Source: Anaerolineae bacterium (lineage in GTDB: Bacteria > Chloroflexota > Anaerolineae > Anaerolineales > Villigracilaceae). Taken from it: a stretch of 64,000 bases of DNA. Below are positions 1-7,733 of this stretch, piece after piece (position 1 is the first letter of the stretch; every line of letters begins with the position of its first letter). The notes beneath the pieces were generated by a model, which was not told the DNA's origin, made no database searches, and saw only the letters and a list, made by a program, of their open reading frames with translations. Position numbers and translations under genes: made by a program. The DNA lies in assembly GCA_021324435.1 (NCBI GenBank), contig JAJPIZ010000032.1, positions 18,646 to 82,645 of the forward strand, in the 5' to 3' direction.

Positions 1-1623
1 TGTCATGCGCAGGTACATCATGACCAATGCACCGCGATGACCTGACTGGCAAAGCACAACAATAGGCGCGGCTTTGTCGGCGGGTAGCTGTGTGATGTTG
101 GCGGGTACATCTTTGATGTTGAAGTTGAGTGAGCTTTCAATGTGTCCGGTTTTGTATTCGTCGGCAGTGCGAACATCCAGTACAACAGGCGCGGGCGATC
201 CGGTCAATTCAACTTGCAGATCCGCGGCTTTCACTGTGTAGAAACCATCGGGTAAATTAGCAAGGAATTTGTTCAGGTCCCGCAGACGGGTGGCGTCCAC
301 TTGAGGAGCGATTCCCGCTGTCGGGGCGGTTGGAGCACCAGTCGCGACATTCAATTTGGCCGCCTTCCAAGCATTAAATCCGCCTGCAAGATTCTTGACG
401 TCGGTGTAGCCAAGCATTTGTAAAGAGGCCATGATCATTGCACCGCGATGACCTGAGGCACAGTAGATCACAATGGGCTGATCTTTGGCTGGAAGTTTAT
501 CGAGATTGTTCAACACCTCGCGCACAGGGATGTTAACCGCGCCAACAATGAAACCGTCTTTTTCAACTTCCGCGGCCTCGCGCACATCCAGCAGGAAGGG
601 GGCTTTTTCAGTGAGAGCGGTGTTCAAATCCGCTGCTTTGATGGTGTAGTAGCCTTCCGGGATATTGGTGAGATAGTCACTCCAGACGGTTGACCAGTCT
701 ACCCAACCTACAACCGGGAGTTTGGCGGCTTTCCAAGCGTTGAGGCCGCCAGCCAGGTTGACTACATTGGTATAACCCATTAAGTGCAGGCCCATTACAA
801 CAATGGAGCCGCGATGCCCTGAAACACAGTGCACTGCAATGGGTTGATCTTTGGCAGGTAGTTTATCGAGATTGTTGAAGAGTTCCTGCATCGGCACATT
901 GATCGCTCCCTCGATATGGCCGTCTTCGTTGAATTCATCTGCAGTGCGGATGTCAATAATGGTGGGAGGCGCGGCACTGGTCAATGCTTCCGCTAGTTTG
1001 TCGGATTTGATCGAATAAAAATCATCCGGCATGTTTCCGAAAAAGCTCGTGAGTATATCGAACAGCGCCTGATCTGTGATAATCGGCGTGCTGATAGCCG
1101 CGGCCGCTGGCAGAGGGGCGGTCGCAACCACGAGGTTCGCCTTCTTCCAGGCATTGAGGCCGCCAGCTAGATTGCGGATATTGGTATAGCCCAACAATTC
1201 GAGGGCCGCCATGGCCATGCCGCCGCGATGGCCGGAAGCACAATAGACAACAATGGGCTGGTCGGTAGCGGGGAGTTTATCCAAATTTGCCATCAATTGG
1301 CGAATAGGGATATTAACAGCGCCTTCGATGTAGCCATCCTTTTCAACTTCAGTTGGTTCGCGTACATCGAGGAGGAACGGCGGCTTATCGGCTAGCTCTT
1401 CGTTCAGTGTTGCAGGCTTAACTGTGCCATAGCCTTTATCCGCCGGCAGATTTGCGATCAGACTGTTGAAGAGCGCCTGTATGTCCGGACCTGATGCAAC
1501 CACAGAGGCAGAAGCCGGCGCCACCCCTGTTGCTTCTGTAGCCGGGGCGGCTGTACTGCAAGCACTCAACACGAGACTGAGCGCCATGAACAAGCCGAAA
1601 AGAGCGTGCAATTTCTTGGACAT
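1..1623 (-). CDS. Lipoprotein with four tandem rhodanese domains (3' end outside window)
   Basis: The frame is open from an ATG at 1623 (good ribosome site, GGAG) to the window edge, 541 codons without a stop, so the C-terminus is missing. It begins with a lipoprotein signal ending in LVLSAC. Four rhodanese-like domains follow at roughly residues 60-165, 195-300, 315-425 and 440-541. Each has a Cys active-site loop: YCASGHRG, HCVSGHRG, YCASGHRG, LCQSGHRG. All four catalytic cysteines are kept, which is unusual, because tandem rhodaneses normally lose one. Rhodaneses move sulfane sulfur, or serve as persulfide carriers. Anchored outside the membrane beside multihaem cytochromes, it may handle extracytoplasmic sulfur; that role is inference. 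The ORF track misses it because the stop lies beyond the window. Confidence 0.92.
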   Translation of the reverse strand, partial: MSKKLHALFGLFMALSLVLSACSTAAPATEATGVAPASASVVASGPDIQALFNSLIANLPADKGYGTVKPATLNEELADKPPFLLDVREPTEVEKDGYIEGAVNIPIRQLMANLDKLPATDQPIVVYCASGHRGGMAMAALELLGYTNIRNLAGGLNAWKKANLVVATAPLPAAAAISTPIITDQALFDILTSFFGNMPDDFYSIKSDKLAEALTSAAPPTIIDIRTADEFNEDGHIEGAINVPMQELFNNLDKLPAKDQPIAVHCVSGHRGSIVVMGLHLMGYTNVVNLAGGLNAWKAAKLPVVGWVDWSTVWSDYLTNIPEGYYTIKAADLNTALTEKAPFLLDVREAAEVEKDGFIVGAVNIPVREVLNNLDKLPAKDQPIVIYCASGHRGAMIMASLQMLGYTDVKNLAGGFNAWKAAKLNVATGAPTAPTAGIAPQVDATRLRDLNKFLANLPDGFYTVKAADLQVELTGSPAPVVLDVRTADEYKTGHIESSLNFNIKDVPANITQLPADKAAPIVVLCQSGHRGALVMMYLRMT

Positions 1624-1660
1624 AGATTCTCCTTTTGGTTTTATATGTTTTACGCACAAG

Positions 1661-2932
1661 TCATTTTAGTAACTTGTGACAACTCTCGCAGTTTGTGTCA
1701 GTGTAGTTCGCGTGATCTGGTGGACTTACGGGCGCGTTGCGAATGCCCGGCGTATGGCAGGCCGTGCATGAATTTGAGACATGTTCAACATGGTCAGCGG
1801 GAATTGATGAAGCCTTGAGAATCTTCTCGATGGGAGGCGGTAGTGTTTCGACAATCACGGACGCGTTCGCTTCCAATTCCTCCGGCTTGACTTTGTCTGC
1901 CGTTAAAAAGAGGGATGAGTCGCCGCCGTGGCATTTATCACACGACGCGTTCTGCGGCGTATTGAGCTGAATGTTGTGTGGTGTTGCGTAAGCCCAAGTT
2001 GGAAGTGTGTTGAAGTTGGGCAGGAGGTTTTTGCCGTAGTAGGAATAACTATCGGCGTCTATTGGTATGTGCCGCACTGTGACATATTGATAGGGTCGGT
2101 CTGCGCTTCGGATTGGATTCCGGCCAATCAGAAATGTAGAGTACGTGTCTTGTGTCTCATAGAAAGGTTTTTTGCTTTTGTCGCTGATCGCCACATGACA
2201 GCCATCGCAACTCGTATACGTGACTGAGTGGCAGACCTCGCAAGAAAGTATATTTCCGTGCGACTGGTGCATTGGATTCTCATCGCCGCCCGGCGCCACA
2301 TTGGGATGGCAATCCACACATTTTGGAGTTTCGGCGTTGGCATAACGATTTGCAGGCGTGGTCGTCGTTCCTTGATCGCCATGTAGATTGGTCTCTGTAT
2401 GGCATTTAACGCAGTTCATACGCGCTTCGCGAAAATGGACATCGCCTGGTATGCCTTCGTTCTTTCCAAGAAATTCATTGCCAACGCGGCTCCCATGGCA
2501 AGCCGTACACGAGCGTGTCATCGGGGGAGTCTTTTCAAAGAGGTGTCCATTGAATAATCCGCCGCCCACATTCGATGGTTGACTTACATGGCATTCACCA
2601 CAGGTGGTGTGGCATGTGGCGCAATGATTGCCAAACATCTTTTCCAACGCGGCATGATTCTCAGGCATACTACGCATGTCAATTGCGGTCCAATAACCCT
2701 GCTGAGTAGCGTGCAAACTGAACAAGTATGCATTCACCTGATTAGCATGACAGTCTGCACAGAATTTTTGCGGCTGTGCGCTTGGGCTGATAATCAGGCC
2801 TTGATGGGCCGTCTCTTTATTGGATGATTGCACCCCTCCATGACAATCTATGCAGGCCTTTTTTCCATGCGCAGATTGCGGGAATTTCTCGTTATTCACC
2901 AAAACTTTCTCCCATGGCTCCAACGGAGCCAC
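1661..2932 (-). CDS. Multihaem cytochrome c, C-terminal 12-haem part (downstream of in-frame TGA)
   Basis: This is a 423-residue frame with twelve CXXCH haem motifs (CIDCH, CADCH, CATCH, CGECH, CTACH, CVKCH, CVDCH, CEVCH, CDGCH, CDKCH, CTACH, CESCH). The only start available at its head is a GTG at 2932, and it has no signal peptide, although c-type haem is attached outside the membrane. It lies in the same frame as 2942..3175, which supplies a lipoprotein signal and a thirteenth motif. The two are separated only by TGA plus three codons. The natural reading is one 504-codon gene, 1661..3175, interrupted by a single TGA: readthrough, a nonsense mutation or a sequence error. It is probably a periplasmic or surface electron carrier. 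Confidence 0.8.
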   Translation of the reverse strand: MAPLEPWEKVLVNNEKFPQSAHGKKACIDCHGGVQSSNKETAHQGLIISPSAQPQKFCADCHANQVNAYLFSLHATQQGYWTAIDMRSMPENHAALEKMFGNHCATCHTTCGECHVSQPSNVGGGLFNGHLFEKTPPMTRSCTACHGSRVGNEFLGKNEGIPGDVHFREARMNCVKCHTETNLHGDQGTTTTPANRYANAETPKCVDCHPNVAPGGDENPMHQSHGNILSCEVCHSVTYTSCDGCHVAISDKSKKPFYETQDTYSTFLIGRNPIRSADRPYQYVTVRHIPIDADSYSYYGKNLLPNFNTLPTWAYATPHNIQLNTPQNASCDKCHGGDSSLFLTADKVKPEELEANASVIVETLPPPIEKILKASSIPADHVEHVSNSCTACHTPGIRNAPVSPPDHANYTDTNCESCHKLLK

Positions 2933-2944
2933 ATCGCCCCCTCA
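2915..2944 (-). other. In-frame TGA with SECIS-like hairpin
   Basis: Read on the minus strand, TGA (2942-2944) is followed by ten bases and then by a perfect 7-bp stem with a three-base loop, TGGCTCC-GTT-GGAGCCA (2915-2931). The loop begins with G, 17 bases after the TGA. This fits the loose geometry described for bacterial SECIS elements: a small apical loop with G near its start, about 16-37 bases from UGA. Short hairpins of this kind also arise by chance. No selenocysteine is known to me in this cytochrome type. Confidence 0.35.
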
Positions 2945-3175
2945 GCCAACTCCTTTTGATTCGCTTTCTTTCTTCTCTTCTGGTTTTGCGGTCTCAATCA
3001 ATCGCTGTTTATCGGCATGGCAACTCAGGCACTCGTCAGTCTTTTGCTCCGCGGTTGGTGGATCTATATTGGGCGCGATGGTGTCTCTGACAGTTGGTAT
3101 GGCTTTGACGGATCCGCATGCTGAGAGAGCAAATAAGAGTACAAATATCATTGAAATGAATCTTGTTTTTAACAA
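2942..3175 (-). CDS. N-terminal part of the same 13-haem cytochrome lipoprotein
   Basis: A 77-residue frame begins with a lipoprotein signal (hydrophobic segment then LSACGS) and carries one haem motif, CLSCH, before ending in TGA at 2942. Translation beyond the TGA continues in the same frame into the 12-haem ORF 1661..2932. On its own it would be a tiny monohaem lipoprotein. Together they make a normal exported multihaem cytochrome, so I treat them as halves of one gene. If the TGA is real and is read as stop, the downstream part would be neither exported nor loaded with haem. Confidence 0.72.
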   Translation of the reverse strand: MLKTRFISMIFVLLFALSACGSVKAIPTVRDTIAPNIDPPTAEQKTDECLSCHADKQRLIETAKPEEKKESESKGVG

Positions 3176-3345
3176 ATCGGGCCTCGAAAATCGTGTTATT
3201 TTTCACAAATAATTTAATTCTTTCCCCCTATTGATGCAAGTGATTTAGATAATATGTATGTATTAGATTTGCTTATAGTGATTCATAACCCAGGGCAACC
3301 CGAGCGGATAAGAGTCTTTAGAGTCCCTCATGCCTGTCCCAAGAA

Positions 3346-3376
3346 ACAAAAACGGAGACGAAATCCTAGTCTCCGT
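3346..3376 (-). terminator. Rho-independent terminator of the ccm/lysozyme-like transcript
   Basis: On the minus strand ACGGAGAC pairs with GTCTCCGT around a nine-base loop and is followed by TTTTTGTTT. It lies 22 bases past the stop of the gene 3399..5015. It separates the ccm operon from the 13-haem cytochrome gene. Confidence 0.75.
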
Positions 3377-3398
3377 AAAAGGTTTTCCACAGTAATTT

Positions 3399-5015
3399 TT
3401 ATTTGCTGATATCGTTGACGTAATCCCGGGCCGGCACGCAGACATCCGTGAAATGATTCGCCATTGCATCCCATGTGAGTTTGTGTTCTGTGTTCCATGT
3501 CTCGTTGACGGCCAGGCCGAGGCACCCTGCGCCGGCATTGTAATCAACGAGCGTGAACTTCCACAGGTCTTCGTAGGAAGCAATAGCGCCCGGCTCTTGG
3601 CCGGTATTATTTTGAATCACCTGCCCGGTCTGCTCGCAACTTGCAAGCAATGTGTGAGCGAAGACGCCCACGCTAAAGTTGGCTTGACTCAAGTCAATGC
3701 CGAGCGGACAGTTCTCGCAGGTCGCGTTGACGCTGCCGACCAACGCCTGACGCAGAAGCAGTTGATCCTTGGCCTTCAGATGCACATAGCCTTTGCTACA
3801 TGCTTCTGATGAAAGCACGAGCGGACAATATTTGTTATAAAACGACGGATTCCAAAGCAGGGCTGTGTCTGCGCCATTTTCAGTCAATTGACCGAGTCCC
3901 GCATCGGGGCTGGCCTTGAAAACGCCCGGCCAAAATTGGCTTTCGCGTGCAAACAGGTTCTTGAGCAATTGCGCGGGCACACCCGTTTCCTGCGAGACGT
4001 TGATGATGAGCGCGTCGAATTGATTCTGCCATGCATCCACATCGGCGCGCGCGGCCTCCTGTCCACATTGATTCGCGCCGCCCTCCGGCAGAAGCCCTCC
4101 ATCGGGGCAACCGCTTGCATCCACAATGCCCTGCAAGATCAAGTTTGCAGAAAGATAGTTATAGGGAATATCACTGCTTAATTCAGATGGGTCTTGCGGT
4201 GTGATAAGCCAGTCAGGTGGTCCGCCAACGGGCGGAAATGAATCCCATGTCACAGAACAGGACGCATTTGGAGTTCCCCTCCATTGACTCGATAAAACAT
4301 CCACGTACCATGAGGATTGATCCGGGTTGCCTTCATCTGCAGTGGCGACGCGTACCTGCGCGGTGAATTCCGGGCTGGTATCGCCATAACTTGACCACGC
4401 CCAGAAATCCAATTTGACGCCGTTATCATCTGTTGGTGAGAGGCGGAGCTTGCAGGTGGCGTCGCAGGTGAAAGACTGGCCGTCCATTGTCCCCTCGATG
4501 CGCACGATATGTTCATTGGGAAGCGGCTCTACGCCTTTAAGTATGAGTATTGGAGGGGATTCACATATGTTCGTGCCGGACCTGGTAACGCCCGCGCAAT
4601 TTTCAAGCGACATCTCCACGGAAGCCGGAGGCAACGTCACGGCGATCTGACGCTGGGAGGTCTTCATGTCCACGAGGTAAAGATAAAATCCCGTGCAAAC
4701 TCCATTGATGCACGGCTTCTGTCTTTTCCACCCGAAATAGGTGTTGTAATCGCAATTGTTGTAGATTTCGCCAAGCGTCGGCTGACCTTCGTGATCAACC
4801 ACCAGGGAGCAAACGACCTCGTTCTTATCCCAAGTGGCGATCCACCAGGTGTAGGCGGTGTAGTCCACAGTGATGGGGGCGACGCGGTCGGGGCCGGGAG
4901 GGCCTGCAGGTTCGGCGGCCCGGCTGGAGGTCGCGGGAAGAAGCGCCAAACTGCCCAAAGTCAGCACGATGGCGAATATCCAAATGAGCAGGGTCGCGCG
5001 GCGCGATTGAGTCAC
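3399..5015 (-). CDS. Secreted protein with C-terminal lytic-transglycosylase-like domain
   Basis: The 538-residue product starts at GTG 5015 and has a clear signal peptide (ending near SSRAAEP). The middle is a Cys-containing beta-rich region I do not recognise. From about residue 325 the C-terminus resembles a lysozyme-fold SLT domain: RESQF holds the likely catalytic Glu, and GLGQLT and YNAG are further family motifs. Such enzymes cleave the glycan backbone of peptidoglycan, often to let envelope complexes through. It is the last gene of the ccm operon, upstream of a terminator, so it may make room for the large multihaem proteins; that link is inference. The thin peptidoglycan of Chloroflexota makes the true substrate uncertain. 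Confidence 0.78.
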   Translation of the reverse strand: MTQSRRATLLIWIFAIVLTLGSLALLPATSSRAAEPAGPPGPDRVAPITVDYTAYTWWIATWDKNEVVCSLVVDHEGQPTLGEIYNNCDYNTYFGWKRQKPCINGVCTGFYLYLVDMKTSQRQIAVTLPPASVEMSLENCAGVTRSGTNICESPPILILKGVEPLPNEHIVRIEGTMDGQSFTCDATCKLRLSPTDDNGVKLDFWAWSSYGDTSPEFTAQVRVATADEGNPDQSSWYVDVLSSQWRGTPNASCSVTWDSFPPVGGPPDWLITPQDPSELSSDIPYNYLSANLILQGIVDASGCPDGGLLPEGGANQCGQEAARADVDAWQNQFDALIINVSQETGVPAQLLKNLFARESQFWPGVFKASPDAGLGQLTENGADTALLWNPSFYNKYCPLVLSSEACSKGYVHLKAKDQLLLRQALVGSVNATCENCPLGIDLSQANFSVGVFAHTLLASCEQTGQVIQNNTGQEPGAIASYEDLWKFTLVDYNAGAGCLGLAVNETWNTEHKLTWDAMANHFTDVCVPARDYVNDISK

Positions 5016-5073
5016 CTGAGCCCCGGAAATGATAAGTCCGCCATTATTATAGCGGACTCCATTTGGTTTGTGG

Positions 5074-5277
5074 TCACTTTTGTGTGACAGATTTTTGCTT
5101 TGTTTTCATGGGCTTGTTGCCCTCTTTCTGCATGTCTTCGAGCACAGTTAAATCACGCTTCAGATTTCGAGAGCGAATGAAAAGGCTGAGAAGGTAAACA
5201 GCCATGACGATAAAAAAAACGGCATAGCCTGCAATCATGTAGATGGAAGTATCGGGGGGCGTTTCCTGGAAGAACAT
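5074..5277 (-). CDS. ccmD: Small CcmD-like membrane protein
   Basis: A 67-residue protein with one transmembrane segment near the N-terminus, followed by a basic, charged cytoplasmic tail (FIRSRNLKRDLTVLED). It starts 9 bases after the ccmC stop. Size, topology (one helix then a basic coil) and position directly behind ccmC match CcmD, the small protein that helps release haem-loaded CcmE from the CcmABC complex. CcmD sequences are poorly conserved, so the call rests mainly on context. Confidence 0.6.
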   Translation of the reverse strand: MFFQETPPDTSIYMIAGYAVFFIVMAVYLLSLFIRSRNLKRDLTVLEDMQKEGNKPMKTKQKSVTQK

Positions 5278-5286
5278 GAAGCGCTC

Positions 5287-5985
5287 CTATTGCATGACAT
5301 TCAGTTTGAGTTGTTCGACCTTGGCCGCCAGATTGCCCATGCGGATGCGGTTCCAGAACAAATCAACGAAGACGACGGTGAAGGTGAACAGCGCGAAGAA
5401 GAAGGCGACTTTCATGCCCCCGGTCATCGCGAAGGTGCCTTGTGCGCCAGGGTCGCCGCTACCGATGATCACAGGATGGATGGTGCGGAACAAACGAATC
5501 ACCATGAAAGTGATGGGCGCACTCACGCCGCCGATCAATGTATAAACCGCGCCGAAACGCGCACGACGGTCAGGATCTTCAATGCCTTCGCGCAACATGA
5601 AGTAAGCAATGTAGATTAATTCTGTGATGGCGGCGGTGGTGAGACGCGGGTCCCACGTCCACCAGGTGTTCCAAACCGGACGCGCCCAGATCGAACCGAG
5701 GATGATCGTGATCAGGAAGAAGACGAGGCTGATCTCGACTGCCGCAACCTCAATGATGTCCCATTTTGCATCTTTCGTGACCAGATACGCCACGCCGGTT
5801 CCCGCCGCGAGAAGAAAACCTAATAAGCCGACCCAGGCTGTTCCGATGTGAAAATAAAATACGCGTTGAACCTGTCCCATGACGGCCTCGGTGGGGGCGA
5901 AGACAAGGGCGAGATAGGTGGCAACGCCGAGCAAAATAATCGAGATGACGTCGAGGACTTTAAGAGCGATTGGTTTTGGTTCCAT
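5287..5985 (-). CDS. ccmC: Haem transporter subunit CcmC
   Basis: A 232-residue membrane protein with about six helices and the tryptophan-rich periplasmic motif TWWTWDPRLT, the hallmark of CcmC in the haem-handling-protein family. Conserved histidines flank this motif (YFHIGTAW, FRTIHPV). CcmC presents haem to CcmE. The ORF track runs to 6216, but its first 77 residues translate a palindromic repeat (the familiar spurious HSEERSDEES peptide). The true start is ATG 5985, with AAAGGAG just upstream. It lies between ccmB and the ccmD-like gene, after a 249-base gap filled by that repeat. Confidence 0.95.
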   Translation of the reverse strand: MEPKPIALKVLDVISIILLGVATYLALVFAPTEAVMGQVQRVFYFHIGTAWVGLLGFLLAAGTGVAYLVTKDAKWDIIEVAAVEISLVFFLITIILGSIWARPVWNTWWTWDPRLTTAAITELIYIAYFMLREGIEDPDRRARFGAVYTLIGGVSAPITFMVIRLFRTIHPVIIGSGDPGAQGTFAMTGGMKVAFFFALFTFTVVFVDLFWNRIRMGNLAAKVEQLKLNVMQ

Positions 5986-6030
5986 AAAACTCCTTTGGTT
6001 TGATGGCAGATGAGCGGAGATTGGGGTCTG

Positions 6031-6161
6031 TATGCAAATTCGTCTCATGTCATTCTGAGCGACCAACGGGAGCGAAGAATCTCGTTTTTTTTTTTCGTTC
6101 AAAATTTGAGATTCTTCGTCGCTTCGCTCCTCAGAATGACACATGAAAGTGATTTTGCATA
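6031..6161. repeat. Palindromic repeat, family A, in the ccmB-ccmC gap
   Basis: Outer arms (TATGCAAAT... and ...TTTTGCATA) enclose the inverted pair GTCATTCTGAG / CTCAGAATGAC and a second inner pair GAAGAATCTC / GAGATTCTTC, with a run of 12 T near the centre. Related copies occur at 25239, 32065 and 41313, with a GTCATTGCGAG variant at 43959 and 60233. The element sits inside the ccm operon, so it is transcribed and could fold into a long hairpin between ccmB and ccmC. Confidence 0.85.
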
Positions 6162-6234
6162 CACACTCTAGATAATTAGAGGTTAGAGAACGGGTTTGGT
6201 GAAAAATGTTTGTCAAGCATTTGTCATCTACTCT

Positions 6235-6993
6235 CTATTCTTCTACTACGTAATCAAATACCATGAACGCGATAGCGATGAAGATTACATCATAAACAAT
6301 CAGAAGATTGACCCACGGCAGGATGTTGGCAAAGTCATCGCCGGTCAAGAATCCGCCGCTGGCTTTGACGGCCGCGATAAGCACCGGCACTGCAACCGGG
6401 AAAAGCAGAATCGGGAGGAGCACGTCCCGCGTGCGCGTTTGTACGGCCATGCTGGAGAGCAGAGTCCCGACGGCAGTATAACCGATGGAGCCAAGCAGGA
6501 TGACAAGCAGGAGTCCGGCTTTGAATAGATTGACGTTGTACAGAAACGAATAGACCGGCAACACAAACGCTTCGACGATCAACATGAAAGCCAGGTTGCT
6601 GATGACTTTGCCAAAGTAAATCGCGGCGCGGTCAACTGGCGCGAGCAGGAGGCCATCGAGACAGCCTCGGTCTTTTTCGACGGCCATGGAGCGGTTGAGG
6701 CCGAGGGTGCCTGCGAAGGCAAATGTGACCCACAGCACGCCCGAAGTCACAGATTGACGCGTTTTGATGTCGAGTTCGAGGGCAAAGTTGAAGATCAAAA
6801 TTACGAGCAGGGAAAAGACCAGCATGGCCGAGAAGAGTTCGCGCGAGCGGAACTCGGCGGCGAGGTCTTTCCACGTGACCGCGAGGGTGGCTTTTAAAAA
6901 GTTCGACAATGGACGGGGGGCGGCGGACGATATTTGAGCAGGCGTTTTTATGGTCAATGGCCTATCGCCTGCACTGCGTTCTTCAGTGTCCAT
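6235..6993 (-). CDS. ccmB: Haem exporter membrane subunit CcmB
   Basis: A 252-residue protein with about six transmembrane helices and a roughly 30-residue polar N-terminus. It carries CcmB-type sequence such as WKDLAAEFRSRELFS and the charged loop EKDRGCLDGLLLAP. It starts 2 bases after the ccmA stop, as expected for the CcmAB ABC transporter that drives release of holo-CcmE. It is slightly longer than the usual ~220 residues because of the N-terminal extension. Confidence 0.93.
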   Translation of the reverse strand: MDTEERSAGDRPLTIKTPAQISSAAPRPLSNFLKATLAVTWKDLAAEFRSRELFSAMLVFSLLVILIFNFALELDIKTRQSVTSGVLWVTFAFAGTLGLNRSMAVEKDRGCLDGLLLAPVDRAAIYFGKVISNLAFMLIVEAFVLPVYSFLYNVNLFKAGLLLVILLGSIGYTAVGTLLSSMAVQTRTRDVLLPILLFPVAVPVLIAAVKASGGFLTGDDFANILPWVNLLIVYDVIFIAIAFMVFDYVVEE

Positions 6994-6995
6994 CG

Positions 6996-7694
6996 TCAGT
7001 TAGCCAGCGCTTTCTTATAGAATTCGAGCAAATTACTTTTTCTGAGTTCTTTGCGCGAGGCAGAGGCCGCGATGACACCGCGAGACAAAATGTCGAAGCG
7101 CGTTGCCAAATCTTCGGCGCGGGCCAGGTCGTGCGAAGTCATGACGACCGTGCGCCCCTGCGCGGCCACCGAGCGGAGCACATCATCCAGCATGGATGAT
7201 GCATCCTGATCGAGGCCGGTGTATGGTTCATCGAAGAGCATCACGTCCGGGTCATGGAGCACGGCGCGGCCAATGGCGAGGCGTTGTTGCATTCCGCGCG
7301 AAAATGTGCGGACCAAATCGCGGCGGCGATTTTCCAACCCGACCATCTGCAAAACTTCCGAAATTCGATTTTCGATTTTTGAGACGCCGTACATTCGTCC
7401 GTAGAAGCGCAAATTTTCTTCTGCCGTCAGGTCGCCATAGAGCAATGGCAAATGGGAAACGACACCAAGTCTGGCGCGAACCGCCGCGGCCTGATCAGGC
7501 AGACGGTAGCCTGCAACATTCACCTGACCTAATGACGGACGCGAGAGCGAAGCGAGGATGCGCAGGAACGTTGTCTTTCCGGCTCCATTCGGACCGAGAA
7601 GCGCGACGAACTCCCCGGGCTGGACTTCAAAATCCACGCCGCGCAGGACGGTCTTCATGCCGAAACGTTTGACGAGTTTTTTGACGGTGATCAT
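6996..7694 (-). CDS. ccmA: Haem exporter ATP-binding protein CcmA
   Basis: A 232-residue ABC ATPase with Walker A GPNGAGKTT, signature SRGMQQRLAIGRA and Walker B VMLFDEP, followed by the H-loop MTSHD. Length and the adjacent ccmB and ccmC identify it as CcmA. ATP hydrolysis by CcmAB frees haem-bound CcmE from CcmC. A palindromic repeat (7703-7731) sits directly upstream of the start and leaves little room for a ribosome site, so expression may depend on coupling or on the repeat's structure. Confidence 0.95.
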   Translation of the reverse strand: MITVKKLVKRFGMKTVLRGVDFEVQPGEFVALLGPNGAGKTTFLRILASLSRPSLGQVNVAGYRLPDQAAAVRARLGVVSHLPLLYGDLTAEENLRFYGRMYGVSKIENRISEVLQMVGLENRRRDLVRTFSRGMQQRLAIGRAVLHDPDVMLFDEPYTGLDQDASSMLDDVLRSVAAQGRTVVMTSHDLARAEDLATRFDILSRGVIAASASRKELRKSNLLEFYKKALAN

Positions 7695-7702
7695 GTTGCT
7701 TT

Positions 7703-7731
7703 TTACGAATTACGTATTACGTAATTCGTAA
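7703..7731. repeat. Perfect inverted repeat, family D (TTACGAATTACGT)
   Basis: Thirteen-base perfect arms TTACGAATTACGT / ACGTAATTCGTAA around a three-base loop fill the gap between the cytochrome lipoprotein gene and ccmA. Related TTACG-rich sequence occurs at 11273-11301 and 30590-30628. It is AT-rich and lacks a T-tail on the minus strand, so it is more likely a dispersed repeat than a terminator. Confidence 0.8.
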
Positions 7732-7733
7732 TC

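Noticed and set aside
5986-6216. N-terminal 77 residues of the ORF-track ccmC frame
   Set aside because: They translate a family A palindrome (HSEERSDEES type peptide); ccmC has a proper start with ribosome site at 5985.
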